From: Silurus meridionalis
Taxonomy: Eukaryota > Chordata > Actinopteri > Siluriformes > Siluridae
DNA length: 64,000 nt
Assembly: GCF_014805685.1 (NCBI RefSeq)
Contig: NC_060892.1
Coordinates: 18,622,490-18,686,489, forward strand
Reading direction: 5' to 3'
The notes beneath the pieces were generated by a model, which ran no database searches, was not told the DNA's origin, and saw only the letters and a program-made list of their open reading frames with translations. This document shows, one piece after another, positions 33,278 to 46,615 of this stretch. The position numbers and the translations under genes are program-made. Positions within the stretch are counted from its first letter, which is position 1. Every line of letters starts with the position of its first letter.

Positions 33278-36200
33278 ACTGCTACTAATAGAAACTATAT
33301 CTTTCATTAAATTTAGATTGTTAGAAGTTTAATGTTAAAACCCTCCAATGAAATTGAAAAGAGATGCCTAAATATTTACTAAACATCCACAATTCAGTCT
33401 GATGTCCTCCCTACTTCATTTGTCTCATAACTTAAATGGCAACCAGTTAAATAAATAGAGATTAATAAGTAGGACTGTCTGTAAGTATCCTCCCTTCCTT
33501 AATCATACATGACTCAGATAAACTGTTCACTAGCTGCATCTCAGAATCAGACTAAACGGATCCAAATAATTATGTTCTTAATCCTTTGTTTGTTTAAAGA
33601 TGACTTACTGAATACCGTATACTTATTTTAATTATTTATGCATTTATGATTGTATGTATATATTGACAACTTGTCTAACATTGACCAGGGCACTACCAAA
33701 AGTGTTTTCAAATAAATATGTATCACTTGATGAATATTTTATAGATTTTTTATTCAAACCAGAAAAAGGTTAGTTCTGTGTTAGTTACACAAATGATGCT
33801 TACAGGGTATGTAAACTGATTATAAAATTAGTTAATTGCTAAAAACAGTTTCAGTCTAAATTCCAGTCTAAAATTACATGAAATTGTAAAGAAATGTGTA
33901 TGCATAATCAATACTAAAAAACAAAAAAACTACTAAGAATTACTAAAAACCAAGAAACAAACAAAAAGACCCAACCCAGATTTTATAAAGAATAATTTTC
34001 ACATTTTCAAACCCAGAATATTTGGGGTGCCATATGTGCCATGTGTCATATTTATTTCTAAAACTTTTCTGTATTTGCAGGTGTGATCAGATCTCTGTAA
34101 AGGTCATACTATTAGTTAGAGAACATCCTTTTTCATTGTTTTTGTCTTTTCATTTAAATAATGTTTGGAAATGTAGCATGCTTTAGACGTTTTCCGCAGA
34201 ATTTTAGTAAAATAAAAAGATTTCCAATCAAATTTAACATATATTTATATATAACATATAAATAAATTGAAGCATAATAATGTGTCACCGGTTTCATCTT
34301 TGTATCTGGAACTGCTTGTGGCTATAATGTTTCCGTATACAGTTCCAAACTCCACACTGCAGGCGTCATCTTTCTTCGAGTGCTTAAATGATGCTATCAA
34401 TTATCCTTTCAGCGCTGGCTTTGGATTAGCAACAGGGGAAGAATAGATGAGACAGGTGTAGATATGGACAAACTCTCGGCCTGAGCTTCAGCTTTATTGA
34501 CTCTAGAAGGTCCTTTCAGTTATGTGATGCACACAGTATGAACAAGGTAATCTCATAGCAGATTTCTAATAAACACAACTGCTTTTGTTGCATTTCCTAT
34601 GAATGAAACTGCAAGGAAATCTATGACTGAAACTAAAACTCCTCCTCCCCATCTTAATGCAGATTTTCATGCCAGCTGGCTAAGTGTGTGCTTTATGGAT
34701 TTGTTGGGTCTTTGACTGAAACTGTTTAGTTCTCAGATGTATATCGCTTTGGACAAATCTGTCTGCGACACGAGTAAATATAAAAAATCAAATGCAACCA
34801 TGAGACCACATCCAGAATTGAACAAAATCACTAATAATAACATACAGTGCAATTAAACAGAAAGTTTTATTGCTGAAGAGGTTATCAACCCCTGAAGCAG
34901 GTACTTGAAAAAAAAAAAAATAGAAAAAAGGTTACTTCAGTAAACATATGAGAGAATAAATCTAAACATGAACCAACTCATTTTATGTAACCGATCCTTA
35001 GTTGTGGTTTTCACACTGCATTCATTTCTGTAAATTATTTAAATGAAGATGGATCAATCGACCGAACACTATAGCCACATGACTAAAAAGATTAGTTCAG
35101 ACAGGTACAAGTTTTACAGACTTTCATAGAATTGTATTTAATTTAAGATTATTTGTCTGATGAAGTGAACCATGGCTTGGTTTTTAATTGCCATGAAAAG
35201 ATTATTTGCCATGAAAGATACACAAGGACACAGAGAAAAAAAAAGCCTTTCAAGTGATCCAGCAATGTTTCAGCAATCAAGACACTGACTAGCTAAATTA
35301 AATATTGTGTATACTTCATGTTCACTGGTGAACTTAAGAAATCTTTCAAAAAAATTGTTGAATGCTAACATAGCAAAAGAAATATAATATAATGGGAATC
35401 TTCTTATAAAACATATTCAATTAGTAAAAAACAACAAATCGATTATTTTATTGCCAGTCTATTTTAAACTAAGATACTATAAAATTAGACAGGACACTGT
35501 TGGGTGTCTGTATGTAGAGACTCTTGAACCTGTATTTAGCTGCTGGTGAGCATGACGATAGCAAAGCATAGCGGTGTGAGCTGCTGGCTGAGCAAACAAT
35601 TCATGCCTTCTCAACAATAACACTGCTAGAGAGATAAAACAGACAGCATGACTAGATTACTTTTGATATTTTTGATAGTTTTTAATACCTAGCAGGCTAG
35701 GTAAAGAAAGTAATACATGTGAGAAAATTGCTGGTGTGTCTACTTTTCACTTATTAGCCATTAATCACTTTTTTAGATGTCACAAATCAATTCAATGCTG
35801 ACCACAGGCACCCCTTAAAACTGCATATTTGTCTTGGGGTTTAAAGAATTACTGATAAAAGGAGAGAGGGAGAAGCATGTGTTTATTCTCTTTGCAGCAA
35901 GTTCATCTGTTCAGAGTGCATGGCACTTGTCCAAAATGGCACTATGTAGCATCACTGCTAAACAAAACATAATGACTTCTAATTGTCTTATTTATAGTCG
36001 TTAATGGATAGGAATTAAAATGTAATGGCCTTCAGTTGCTTATCCAGTTCTTTTTTTAGCATGGAATTATACATAAGTATGCTTTCAAAACTAAACCTTC
36101 ACAAATTTTTTCTGACTAAAGCTTTGGAGAATTGGAAGATAGGGCACCGAGAGGTGAATCCGGCAATAGAGAATACTGTTTTTATTAGTATGTGTGCAGG

Positions 36201-36880
36201 GGCGGGAATTTGCAGTGGATGCTCCCCATCAGTAATGGTCTGGTTGTTGGTTTTCAGATACGACTAACCAAATTGAAAAAGATTGAAAGGGCTCGAAAGA
36301 ATTGAAGTAAGGTTTCCTCCAATTAAAAAAGGTTCACTCCAAGCAAGTGTCTCTCAATTGATCTTTCAAATCCACCACATTTTTACCGAATGTATACTGT
36401 TAACCTTAGTATACACCAATTAGTCATATGATGAGTTTGCTTCATGGCCCAGTGGTGTGCAATAAAAAAGCCTCTAACTGTAGTCATTTACATTTATTTT
36501 GGGCAATATACAGCATTCACTGAGCCATTTCTCATTCGAAGGACTGAACATCAAAGATTTACGTCGACTCAAATGAGCCTTTTCTACAAGAGACCATGAA
36601 CGAGCTCCTTGAACAAACGCCTACGATCAAATTTCTGGCAAGCGTTGCACTTCTTAGCTAAAAAAAAAAACAAGAGAGAAAGAGAGAGATAGAAAGCGTA
36701 ATAAATCTTCCTTTTCCTGCTAAATTCTGAATTAGAGGCTATTAAGGTGGTGTAGTTGTCCCAAGTTAGTGGTGTGGGGTTTGTGAGATGGCTCTCCATT
36801 GTCTTGCTGAAGGCTCAGGGCTTTTTGTGCCAAAGCTCTGAGGGGGGACTCGGATGACTAAAAGGCTGTATAGTAGCCAC
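33278..36880. other. Repeat-poor intergenic sequence
   Basis: No transposon or exon recognised. The part at 34285-34560 is non-repetitive with balanced composition and may be a conserved noncoding element; the rest is AT-rich. Confidence 0.45.
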
Positions 36881-37110
36881 TTGTGGTTGGCGTTATTTAT
36901 TTAATTATTAATTTGAAGCCGCACCGCTGACACTTCGGACGGCTCCTAATTGATGCGAATTGACGCCGCTTGCCATAGATAATGGCTTTTTGGGTATCTC
37001 TCTCCGGCCGCAGTTCATTCAGTGTCGCCTCACAGCAACTTAACTGCCCTTAAAATGTCTGCCAGCAACAGGGGAGCAGTTGGGAAAGACAGGATTATCA
37101 GTCTTTGTTA
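36880..37110. promoter_or_regulatory. Candidate conserved noncoding element
   Basis: A sharp island of CpG-containing, non-repetitive sequence (ccgcaccgctgacacttcgg) beside TAATTA/TTAATTATTAATTT homeodomain-type motifs. No coding frame. Enhancer status is inferred from composition and the desert setting. Confidence 0.3.
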
Positions 37111-38689
37111 TGTTGGAGTGTCTATTATGCTGGGCCTGTCTATTCACAAAGGACCCTTAAGAGCGTGTCAGTTGTAGCCACATAGCAAAAGACTCCACAG
37201 ACAAACATGCTAACCAATGAGTGCTCATCCACAAATGCTTTAGACAGCCACGAACAGTTTAAAATCACTGGACTTCTGCGCAGGTAAGGCATTCGGGCAG
37301 TTATTTGGTTTATCTGCGATCTACAGTAGGTGTGATTTGGTAAGAACCTGTCCTTCGTTGCCATCCTTTGTCAGCTGCGTCTTTGTAATAATGCATTAAT
37401 TTGTTGGTTTGCTCAAGAGAGTTCATTGTCCCATTAGCACTGGCCATTGGTCCCTTAGGACTTTTATTCTTTGCTGATTTGTTGAGTGACACATACTGTA
37501 TATATGTACTTAGAACACAGCGCAGTTCAATTCCCCGGTCTCAAGGTGTGGCTTTTCTTTTCCAGCTAGGACAGCAGTTCCAGGTCAGTATGATTTTTCT
37601 ATTAATTCTATTACATTATTTTTTATACAGTACGGGCTTATTCTCAGAGACTTGTAGCACAGACTCTAATTTAAGATTTAAACTAAAAATAATAAAAGTA
37701 AGTTAAAAAATATGTACTTATTTTTTTTTAAAAGAAAGAAAGAAAGCATGAATATAAGGATCAGTGATTTTGTAACGCTTTCTATAAAGGAGACATAGAG
37801 GTATCTGTTTAAATATGCGGTCTCACTTTATAAAGGTCAGTAAGTTTTCCTGCATGGAAACGGACAGATGACTTTGTGCTTTCTGGTTTCTCAGTAGCAT
37901 GAAAAATCATTTGTTTGAGTATAAGTGTGTGTGCCTATTTTTTATTAAATTCGAGATACAAAGAAATGGTGTTAAAATTATATAGATCTGCTTATAGCTG
38001 CTATAACTTAAGTGCTAATAGGAACGAGCTTGTCCCACCATATATTAACTGCAATAAATGGTTAAAATTTACAAAAGAGTTATTTGTGAAGAAACTAATC
38101 CCTTTTCATATAAGGCGGCTAAATCATGTATGGATGTGTGTTATAGGAAATTAACTTCGTGGTAATTGTAAATTCAAACTCAGTCATAGACTTCACTACT
38201 GCGTAAAAAGAAAATATATATTAGCAATTAACTGAGCTTTTAATTGTTTTAACAACAAAACATTGATCAGGAAATAAGCAAGAATTAAACAAATAGTCTA
38301 GGTTTCCATGCTCAATCAATTCTAGATCCATTTCTGAGCTTGTAATCAGGCCCTTGATCACATCATCAGCTTCATCAAGTGTGGCAGATAAACACTAATG
38401 ACTAATCCGACTAATGACTAATGGTTAGAAAAAAACAATTTGGAAAATATTCAACACCCGGACATGTAATTTTAATGTGTTAGTTTTACCTCAAACATTT
38501 AAATCATGATGATAATTTTACCTTCGTAAATATAAAATTATATAAGTTTAGAAGACCCGTTATAATTGTGACTGCTTTTCTATAATGAGAAAAAAATTTA
38601 AGTATTTACAAAACAATAATATTATTTTTTGCTGATAGTGATGCAAATGTGTAAATGGAATTCAGCAAATGAGTGAGCCTAGTGTGACT

Positions 38690-39180
38690 GCATAGTGTGA
38701 AGTGTGAAGGTGAACTCTCGTAGCTTCACTTGTCTATGTGCCCTGTTTTACACATACAGGGTGGTAGTGCAGACACAGTATGCATGCCATTTCTGATTAG
38801 CCCTTGCATTTCTGATTTGGTGGCCCTGCAGCTCCTCGAGTGGTTGTGAACTTTCAGACAAAATGCAGGCCTGCTGCGTGTCTAATTTATTCATCATGCT
38901 TTTTGCGAGCGATGCACTCTTTTTTCTGTCTTACTGCTGCTTTAACCGCCTTTCTCTCAGCACAAATGTGATGGTCATTATGACCAATTATCAGCAACTT
39001 TCAAATTCCGTCCTTGTCCGAATAGGAGCTAATCCACTTTGCTTCTGGAGGGTGACACGATTGAACAGATCCAGCCGCATGGGGAGTGGACAAATTCTTT
39101 TAGCTCCACTTCTCACAAATCCTGCTTTGCCTGCATAGACAAATCTCATTCAATATCTGAAATCCATATTTCAGCTGTTT
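38690..39180. promoter_or_regulatory. Candidate conserved noncoding element
   Basis: Roughly 500 bp of non-repetitive, mixed-composition sequence between AT-rich flanks. The overlapping short plus-strand frames show no family resemblance or splice structure. Confidence 0.25.
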
Positions 39181-40229
39181 TTGCTGAATTTGGCATCATG
39201 AATGACTCCACATTACATTACAGAGAGTCATGTGTTTACATGTGTGATGTAAGAAAATTACTCAAATAAAAATTTTAGACACAAAGTTCTGTCAATAAGA
39301 TGTTTCAAAGTATTACAAAATATTTAACAAAATTACAGAAAGCATAAATTCAAGTAAAACAAAAAAAAGTCAAGTTAATACGTTGATATAATTTATTTAT
39401 TACATATATTTTTTTACAAAGAAGAATTCACATTGCATTGCTTCTATTGTAAAGATTGTTTCTTTTCATTCTTTTGATTTTGCTGTCAAAGACAAAAATG
39501 AAAGACTGTGAAAGATTTCTGCAGTCAAAAGTTGATGGAATTGAAACAAACCATAGATATCCAGCAGATGATTGGAAAATTGGTCCAATTCCTTGATCAA
39601 AATCTAAAGTCAAAAACATAAAGTCATGAGTAGGAAAACAGAATAAGATTATGGAAAGGCCAACTACCAAAAGTATGTTAGTGGCAAGAGCAAGAAAATG
39701 GAAATAAAAATTACAATAAGAAATCAACAACTTACAGGCACACCCCACAGTAAACCTTACTGTGCTTCTTCCACTGGTTAAGTTTATGACTGGTTGAATT
39801 TAAAAACATTTTGTAACAACATTGTGGGAGTTTCTTCTGCAATACTTAACTGTATTGCTATGTATTTTTCCAGTTTCAATTGAGAGGGTAAATTTTTGTT
39901 ACTGTGTTAAATGTTGAATCTTCTGTTGCCTATAAACTCAGTCACTCTTGTAAAAGAGATTTGATCTCATTGAAGATTATCTTGGTCACATCTTAAAAGG
40001 ATAATCCTAAAACGCTAAAATCACAGTCAAAATGTTAAACAATTTAAAATTTCTAATTAAATTGGACTCTGTTGGCTGTTTTTATCAATCTACACCATGT
40101 GCTGTTAGAGGTTCTACCTTTTGCTGTGTCTTTCCTCCAGATGAAGAGATTTACTATTTCAAATGAGCGGCTATCACTTCTCAAGCAGACAAGCCGGTTA
40201 AAGTAGTAAATGTGAATCATTTCTGTTTG
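39181..40229. other. Intergenic, nothing recognised
   Basis: AT-rich; no exon or repeat seen. Confidence 0.5.
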
Positions 40230-40570
40230 CTCAGATTCCTTCTAAATCACTAAATGGTTGGAAGCGTACTTCGGAGAGCTCGCCATTAGAGACTGCTTGT
40301 ATGGAGATCGTTTTGCGGTGCAGACAGGAGAGTGGCCATAATGGATGTCTTGTGCCTTATGTAATTGTAACCTGAGAGGGATTAAATGGGCTCTCTCATG
40401 AATACTTTGCGGTCGCGGACGTGAAAACAAAAGGCACGCAGACGGTTGCAAATGACCATTTTGTTGTTTTAACAGGGTTTTTTTTAGAAAGCCAATGATA
40501 TTTTCATAATGATATGATGATAAACGTAGATAGATATCTGACAGCCTCAGTGCCTCGGTTGCCTGAAACA
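40230..40570. promoter_or_regulatory. Candidate conserved noncoding element
   Basis: Non-repetitive, CpG-bearing island. Contains GACGTGAAAACAAAAGG at 40418-40434 and CAAATGACCATTT at 40449-40461; the first motif recurs exactly, and the second nearly so, in the island at 50.4 kb. The 109-codon minus frame across it has no recognisable domain. Confidence 0.35.
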
Positions 40571-42544
40571 ACTTAGAATGCTGATAGAAGTCATTTGTAC
40601 CAGGTCCCTACTGCCCTCTCAAAGCCCACTACATTTGATAGAATGATAAGGTGAAACCTCAACCACGGGCTGATGATACTACAGCATCGCCTTCTGGGAT
40701 TGGAGCCGTTTATATTCTGGACGTTTTCGCTGTTGTTTTTGCTTATAACATGATATACTGCTGACTCGAGTTACACCAGTGCTTATCATCAATTTAGCCT
40801 TGACTTTTAAAAATGAGCTTTTCAGTGATTGTTTAAGGCCCTGTTAATCCATGCCCTGTTTGAAAAATACATTATTTATCTATTTAATGGGATGGACAGA
40901 TGAGGTGTGCATGGGCCTGTATTGAAGGACATTTGTAAAAATAATTGTTAACAGTCTCATTGAATTTTATTGGATTTTAAGGAGTAAATAAAATGCACAT
41001 TTTTCATTTGCCTTTTGATTTCTCTAAACAAACTATTGCAGCTTTAACCCCACAAAGTATAGACTTTCTAACGTACATGTACTGTAAGATTTAAAAAAAC
41101 ATCCAGCTTTGTAAAACATGCCTGAAGAAATGGTGTATAAATCACATTAAAGTGCCATTTCATCACCCTTCCCCCCTCATAATTAATGAAAGAAGTACAC
41201 ACATAACATTAATTACACAGCTGAACAGACTGAACAGGTTAATGTTGCGTATGTGATTGAGCGTCATCCTACTGAAGCAGTACAACTCCAAGAGGGCTTT
41301 CTTCGGTGAAATTCCAGTGAATAGAATTTCATTAATGCGGTTTCTGTAGAAAGGAATCATGATAACAGTCATGATAACCAGTTTTGAGTCACAGAAAAAA
41401 AACCTGGTCAGAAGCGAGGGTTAAGTTTGCGATTGGCCCTTTTCAGTGGACTTTTTCAGCATATAAATCGTGGTAAGAAGACTATATAACCCCAAAACCA
41501 TGTTCAGTATTTTCAAAGAGAATATCATATAGCTGTTGCAGTGCAAATATTGAATTATTCAGTTATTCTTGGTAGAAATAGTTGTTTACAGTGTAAAAAG
41601 TAAATTGTACGAATGTACTGGAGTAATGTGGTGTTTGAAAATGGGAAAACAAGCAAATAAAGCAATGAATAAGCAAATTAATACTATTCTTTTATTTTTT
41701 ATTTTTTTTGGTACAGTATAAATAAATGAATGAACAAACAGACAAATAAATAAATAATTCTTGGAAGCCAACACAGTGCACATTAATTTCTTTGGTTGTT
41801 TATTTTCTTGTGGATAAAAATAAAAAAAATTCTCCCAAATATTATACTATCATATCATGCATATGAATAGCACAGATATCCAGTAGCTGATACTCTATAG
41901 TATTAATACAGACTCAAAGAATAACAGACAGAGAAGTGCTGCAAGTTTGAGTATTGCAGATGTGAACGCTGGACACCGCTACTTTCCTCCACAAGCCAAG
42001 AGCATCTTTGAAAGGTGCGAATGGCACTGAAGGTCATATATTATGCTTTTCACGTTCTCTATCCCACAGGTAAAAGCGTTTCAAACCAAGGCTAATCAAG
42101 TCAGCCAGACAGAATGTATTATCCCTGAAATATAGCAGAGTATTTCTTTCATAGAGTCTGCAGTTATGTCAAGGGATTTCATCAGCAACTGTGAAAATGT
42201 TAGGCTCATTATAGTGAATGCTGTTGTTTGGCTTGTGTTGGTCTCAATTATGGTGTGCATAATGAACCTTTTTTAATCATTCAATCTCCACAAATGAGTG
42301 CGATATTCATAACTGAACAGTTAAGTGGTTTTTTATACGCTTAAAAAAACCTTGAGATGCTTTCAGACCTCTCTGAGTGTTCCTCCAACCTGAAACTGTG
42401 TTCCTGGTTTTACATGTAGAGGTCTTGTAGTGGTCTGTACTCCCATCTGAATCCTGAATGTGCACACATGTCTGGAAAGATTATGATGTATTTCACTTTC
42501 TATGAAATATATAATCACATAACATATGTAACATCTTAATACAT
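40571..42544. other. Intergenic, nothing recognised
   Basis: AT-rich, no exon. No repeat identified apart from short A/T runs and a (TAAA)-rich stretch near 41740. Confidence 0.5.
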
Positions 42545-42720
42545 ACACTCTATGGATAAAAGTTTGTGGACCTCTGACCATAAGATTCGTATGAGGTTTT
42601 TAACATCTTATTCCACATTTAGTCCCCATTTGCTATTATAATAAATTCCACTCTTCTGGGAAGATGTTCTACTAGATGTTAGAGTGTGCTTGGGGAGATT
42701 TGTGCTCTAAAACAATCAAA
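42545..42720 (-). mobile_element. Tc1-derived MITE, copy C (truncated)
   Basis: Starts tacactctatggataaaagt; includes cacatttagtccccatttgc and cactcttctgggaagatgtt. Only one end is present. Confidence 0.75.
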
Positions 42721-42932
42721 CATTTGAAATAGGGAATAAAAATTTAATCTGCTGTATTTAATCAAGAATTAAGGAGGTACATTTTATTTTTGATCCTGCG
42801 AAAACGAAACGAATTTAAATGACCATAATTCCTGAATGGTTAATAGTCTTGATTGCTTCAATTCAACCCCAACATAAAAGTCTACAGAGGCAATAATATG
42901 CAGCGTACATACAGTATTGTATAAATATATAT

Positions 42933-43286
42933 GTACACTATATGGAAAAATTTTGTGACCATAAAATTGATATGTGCTTTTGAACATCTAATTCCACATT
43001 TAGTCCCCATTTCCACTCTCCTGGGAAGATGTTCTACTAGATGTTAGAGTGTGCTTGTGAAGATTTGTGCTCATTCAGCCACATAGGTGTTGAAGTCAAG
43101 TACTGAATTTATCCTTAAGTTATTCAATAGTGTTGAGGTCAGAGCTCTAAAAAAGTCCACTCAAGATCTTCCACTCCAAACCCATGTAAACCATATGTTT
43201 TGCCATACTGGAACAGGTTTGGGTCTCCTAGTTTCAAGTGAAGTCTAAAAAGTCAGATGTCCCAATACTTTTGTCTATATAGTGTA
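42933..43286 (-). mobile_element. Tc1-derived MITE, copy D
   Basis: Both ends kept: tacactatatggaaaaattt on the left and acttttgtctatatagtgta on the right. Interior as in copy C plus ctggaacaggtttgggtctc. Confidence 0.85.
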
Positions 43287-43324
43287 AGCTGATAAAGAAT
43301 AAGATGGTGATTGCTACAGACATG

Positions 43325-43565
43325 CACTCACCAACCAGCTAAAGAGAATAATCAGTGTACCTCTGTTCACTCAATTATTTGATAGTCAAGTCACGTCAAA
43401 TGGCAGCAGTGCAGTGCATAAACTCGTGCACATACAGGTCAAGAATGCAATAAGAACCTTTGCAGTTAGAGTAACCAGGAAAAGCATCTCAGAAAACTCC
43501 ACAAACCTCAAGGTGGATGTGCTATAAAAGTAGAAGACCACAGCAGTTTCTGCTACTTTGAGTAA
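43325..43565 (+). mobile_element. Decayed Tc1-like element (family 2)
   Basis: actcaccaaccagctaaaga, a gcagtgcagtgcataaactc segment, gaaaagcatctcagaaaac, and gtagaagaccaca near the end, in family order but with large internal losses. Confidence 0.5.
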
Positions 43566-43676
43566 AGAACAGTGAGTATGGAAAAAGCTTTTAATACAAA
43601 AAAGAGTGTTCTTAGTGTATGTTCACAGTATTATAGTTTTTTAATGAAATTGTATTGGTGTTTGGTGATATTTCAT

Positions 43677-43950
43677 GTACACTATTTAAACAAAAGGTTG
43701 TGGAACCCTGACTATAAGATTTGTATCCACATTTAGTCCCTATTTGCTTTTATAATAACCTTCACTCTTCTGGGAGGATTTTCTACTGGATTTTGAAGTG
43801 TGCAGGTGCAGATTTGTGCTCATTCAGCCACAAGGGTGTTAGTAAAGTCAGGTACTGATGTACTGTAGGTGAGGAGGATTTGGCTGCAGTCAGACTTCCA
43901 CATATGGTTGAAAAAGTCAGTTGCCCCAATGGTTTTCTCCATAAACTGTA
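43677..43950 (-). mobile_element. Tc1-derived MITE, copy E (internally deleted)
   Basis: Left end gtacactatttaaacaaaag and right end ggttttctccataaactgta. Includes cacatttagtccctatttgc and cactcttctgggaggatttt. Confidence 0.8.
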
Positions 43951-44954
43951 TCTGTACTTTATCAGAGAATTTTCATTCCGGAAAACTTTCACTCTACTAA
44001 AAAACATAAAATAAAAAAACTTTTCTCACTACTTTAAAGTATATTCTTGAATTATATAAATGTCAACCTGTCATGAGAGCGCAACCATAACACCACATTT
44101 CTTGCTAGAGATTGTGGGTATTCTCCAAAGGAACAATAAGTGTATTCTCGGATTACATTTACAGGAGATACTTTTACATAAGTTCATCGGTGGTGCACTT
44201 TATCTAACATTGACGTTTACCATCACACTGCTCATATCCTAAATACAGGTGGCAAAACAGCATCGGACCTCATCATTCATTTAGTCAGATCTTTTGTAGT
44301 CATGAACTGGCAATGGATATAAATTGCAGCCAGTGGCAATACTTATAAAAACTAAACCTGTCCACCCCATGACAAGATTCATTCATTATAAAGATGTATT
44401 TTTACTCCTGGAAAAGGGAGATGCGTTTACGTGCCACAGAATTGATTCGATGATTAGAAGCAGGATGTGTCACTGGAGCCACTGGCATCTCAGAACTTGA
44501 ATAGCCTTTAACACAGATAGCTGGTTCTAACTAGCCAAATCACATTGAGGCTAAAAAACATATCAGAAATGAAGATCATAATCAGCTCAGTGCAACTGAA
44601 ATCTTATGTGTAATTCCGTAAATACAATACATGTATGTTTATGCCCCAGGCAGAGGCTTGCACTATGAAGATTGATCTTCTGCTGAGTGTTTAGAGGAGA
44701 TAGCAGGGCTCCAAACAAAAGTGAGATGCCTCTGGCACAACAGCTTTTTGAGAACTCTGTTGCTTTATACCTGAGAATGAAGACAACTGTAATATGTATA
44801 GACATGTGAAGCTTGAAATATTAATAACCAATGTAAAATAGTTAGCATTTTAATTACATGTACAAAAACACTCCAGGCCACATGCATGTCAGTGACATTT
44901 TTAGGCAAAAAGGTTTTTGTTTTACAATCATTGCTATTATAAGATAGAGGTGTA

Positions 44955-45350
44955 TAAATACATTATATAGACAAAAGTATTGGGACACCTGACTGTTCCA
45001 GCCATGTGATTTTTCCCCAAACTGTTGGAAGCACACAATTCTATAGGATGTATTTTGAAGCACTAGCATTAAATTTTTCTTCACTAAAATTAAGAGACCC
45101 AAATTCCCCCTGTATACAAAGGCAGCTCCATGAACATAAAGTGTACATGGGTTTGGATTTTTAGTGGCCTGCTATAGAGCTCACAAATTAACCATACTGA
45201 ACACTGTTGGGATGAATTTGAATGCTGACTGCACTCCAGCCCTCCTCACCCAACATCAGTACCAACTTTACTACCACCCTTAAAGCTGAATGAACACAAA
45301 TTAGAGTGCAGATTATTATAATAGCAAATGGGGGATTAAAGTTTGCAATG
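44955..45350 (+). mobile_element. Tc1-derived MITE, copy F (truncated)
   Basis: Left end atagacaaaagtattgggac, then cacctgactgttccagcc. Interior as in other copies; the right terminus is not clear. Confidence 0.75.
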
Positions 45351-46049
45351 ATATGTTTAGAAAGCACACACAAAATTGTTTTTTGTAGCAGTATAAAAAA
45401 TCCTTGAAGTAGTTTTTAAAGAACTTACCAGGTGAAATATAATAGGGAAAAATCATAGTAAACAGTACAACATTGTGTTACTGAATTGTTTTTGACAAAA
45501 TAAGACTCCTTTTGACAAATCAGTGAGGCAAAATTTTACTTTAGAGCAAGTCTGAGCAATGGAAATGTTCTTTTGAATAATGACGAACAATTCATATGGA
45601 AAAAAAGAGCTATGCATGTCTACACAGTCAATACTGGATATAGTATTTAATATAGTGGTTCTATATATTTTTCCCATTTAATTGTATAGTGTTTTGCTTC
45701 CAACTTACAGTGCTTTACGATTTGGACCAAAAAAAAAAAGACCAGCTAAATGTTCAGAGGTTGTTTTTAACAGTGTTCAACAGAGAATAGCGGTTCAAAG
45801 AGATTATGGAATGGAGCTTCAAAGTCTGAGGCTTTAAGTACAGAGCCCAGTCTGGTTGTAGTAATCTCCAGCAGAATGGTACAGCAGGGTATAAGACAGC
45901 TGGGTTTAAAAGTACTTGGTGTGACGTGAGAACTTTGGGAATTGTATTTTGAATTAAATGTTTACAGTACATATAATGTACAATAATATAAAAAAACATA
46001 GGAATGTAACATTTAAACAGACATCTGATGCCTCGCAAAAAGTTCCCTT

Positions 46050-46240
46050 TTAATTCTGGTCTCTCTCAATGTTTTTCATCTCGGTTTTTCCTTGCCACAG
46101 TCCCACAGTCACCACTGGCTCGCTCATTAGGGATAAACGTAAAACGTACACAATTTTTTATACAACTTTATATTTCATCCCAGTAAAGCTGCATTGAGAC
46201 AATGTCTATTGTTAAAAGCACAATACAAAGAAAAATGTAT
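46050..46240 (+). repeat. SINE-like interspersed repeat, copy 2
   Basis: ggtttttccttgccacagtc, ggctcgctcattagggata and attgagacaatgtctattgt, as in copy 1. Confidence 0.75.
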
Positions 46241-46446
46241 TGAACTGAATAGCCTTGACTTAATTCCTCAGCATTGTTGAATATACAAATCTGAGAAAGT
46301 TTTGATTCAATTTTCTTTAACAGTAGGCTTGACAGCTGTATTTTTAAGAGAAATAACCAATTTACAGGGACTTGTGCATGACAAATCATCGCCACATCAT
46401 TAATATTAAATGTATTTAAAACGTGTTGACCTTTAACAAAGAAAAA

Positions 46447-46615
46447 GGGGGCAGGTAGTAGCTCAGTGGTTAATGCATTGGACTCTGGATCCCAGCACAA
46501 CCAAGCTGCCACTGCTAAGGCCCTTGAGCAAGGCTTAACCCTTAACCCTCTCCTGCTCAGTTATAAGTCTCTCTGGATAAGGGGGTCTGCCAAATTCCAT
46601 TAATGTTAATGTAAA
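46447..46615 (+). mobile_element. tRNA-derived SINE, second family
   Basis: Begins ggggcaggtagtagctcagt with an A-box-like TAGCTCAGTGG. The B box is damaged by a small deletion around ggactctggatccc. The body has ggcccttgagcaaggcttaa and ends near ccaaattccattaatgttaa. Confidence 0.7.

Noticed and set aside
40242..40571. 109-codon minus-strand reading frame
   Set aside because: No recognisable motif or partner exons; the region reads as a noncoding island.
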